Shown here: in pieces, positions 5,271 through 5,419 of the stretch | Layout: each line of letters starts with the position of its first letter | Numbering within the stretch: position 1 is the first letter of the stretch | Assembly: GCA_903930745.1 (NCBI GenBank) | Contig: CAIYZX010000645.1 | Location: 1 to 5,419, forward strand | DNA length: 5,419 nucleotides | From: an uncultured Chloroflexota bacterium | GTDB taxonomy: Bacteria; Chloroflexota; Limnocylindria; Limnocylindrales; CSP1-4 | Direction of reading: 5' to 3' | Notes under the pieces: model-generated | Databases searched by the model: none | The model's input: only the letters and a program-made list of their open reading frames with translations | Told to the model about the DNA's origin: nothing | Translations under genes and position numbers: made by a program

Positions 5271-5322
5271 GTAGCGGCCAAGCGCAACCGCTTGTGCGTG
5301 GATGGTTGCGGTTGGCCGCGAC
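5271..5322. repeat. Large imperfect inverted repeat formed by the last two repeat copies
   Basis: Bases 5271-5289 and 5304-5322 are complementary over 19 positions with two mismatches, including a 16-position block (5274-5289 with 5304-5319) with one mismatch, around a 14-nt loop. It could form a cruciform in DNA or a stable stem-loop in RNA. Confidence 0.7.
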
Positions 5323-5419
5323 GTGGCGAAACGGACCAGAGGGAGACACACCTGCTCCCCCGCGTGTGCCAGTGGTGTGCCACAGGTCCGGGCGAGGAAC
5401 CGGCCAGAGAGGGGCCCGG

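Larger units (their letters stand above)
5091..5322. repeat. Family of ~20-bp intergenic repeats, five copies
   Basis: Consensus GTwGCGsCCAAsCGCAACs. Copies: 5091-5110, 5181-5200, 5209-5228 and 5271-5290 on the plus strand, and 5303-5322 inverted. The first copy is itself a 6-6-6 hairpin, GTTGCG-CCCAAC-CGCAAC; in the others the arms carry one mismatch. Copies 3 and 4 share longer flanks (CAACGT before, TTGTGCG after) at a 62-bp offset. Copies 1 and 3 share TGACCT just upstream. Spacing is irregular, unlike CRISPR. No protein or known element can be attached to it from the window. Confidence 0.8.
4965..5419. other. Long intergenic region without a supported gene
   Basis: No open frame here has a ribosome binding site, a recognisable domain or the codon pattern of the four genes. 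I see no tRNA or rRNA. The frames that stay open run through repeats and give Arg/Pro-rich or repeat-derived peptides. Contents are the 25-bp direct repeat, a 9-bp hairpin at 5160-5182 and the 20-bp repeat family at 5091-5322. The last ~80 bp hold only a short doublet, GTGTGCCA at 5364-5371 and 5375-5382. The next gene must begin beyond the window. Confidence 0.6.

Noticed and set aside
5091..5322. CRISPR array
   Set aside because: Copies are irregularly spaced (28, 62, 90 bp), one is inverted, sequences differ between copies, and no cas gene is present.
5091..5322. Integron attC sites
   Set aside because: GCCCAAC fits the RYYYAAC half of attC, but no correctly placed GTTRRRY partner or gene cassette is seen, and the match is weak enough to be chance.
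5121..5351. 76-residue minus-strand frame at the window end
   Set aside because: Its internal peptide repeats (such as ALGRY) are just the translated DNA repeats. No ribosome binding site or known fold.
5341..5359. GGGAG/CTCCC inverted repeat near the window end
   Set aside because: Only 5-bp arms with a 9-nt loop and no T-tract, too weak to call a terminator.

Overview
The window is GC-rich (about 70 % by eye), with GTG as well as ATG starts. It suggests a high-GC soil or environmental bacterium, most likely Actinomycetota or a GC-rich Chloroflexota lineage. Nothing in it fixes the taxon.

Layout: (1) 6-1184, minus strand: a complete bacterial class I-type cytochrome P450 (392 aa). (2) 1185-1424: a divergent promoter region with a perfect TTGACA -35 for the P450 and an 18-bp dyad between its -35 and -10. 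(3) 1425-2540, plus strand: a LacI-family repressor (371 aa). (4) 2541-2695: a convergent gap holding a 14-bp-stem intrinsic terminator that serves the minus-strand gene on its right. (5) 2696-3613, minus strand: a TIM-barrel protein of the IolE / sugar-phosphate-isomerase type (305 aa). (6) 3614-3836: a second divergent promoter region, with two GTAAyCGATTG boxes 12 bp apart in an AT-rich island. (7) 3837-4826, plus strand: a Gfo/Idh/MocA oxidoreductase with the full IolG (myo-inositol 2-dehydrogenase) signature (329 aa). (8) 4827-5419: almost 600 bp with no convincing gene, holding three GGCGCC-cored hairpins (the last a plausible terminator), a 25-bp direct repeat and a family of about 20-bp repeats in five copies.

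Function: the IolG-like dehydrogenase and the IolE-like enzyme would carry out consecutive steps of inositol breakdown (inositol to keto-inositol, then dehydration). They are transcribed divergently from a shared control region. The LacI-family gene lies one gene away, and the tandem CG-centred boxes in the divergent promoter are good candidates for its operators. The P450 has no visible redox partner. It is linked to the repressor only by sharing a divergent promoter region, so a metabolic link to the inositol-type genes is unproven.

I see no clear new system. The parts least explained by ordinary gene content are the repeat family at 5091-5322, the GGCGCC hairpin cluster after iolG, and the two regulatory regions.
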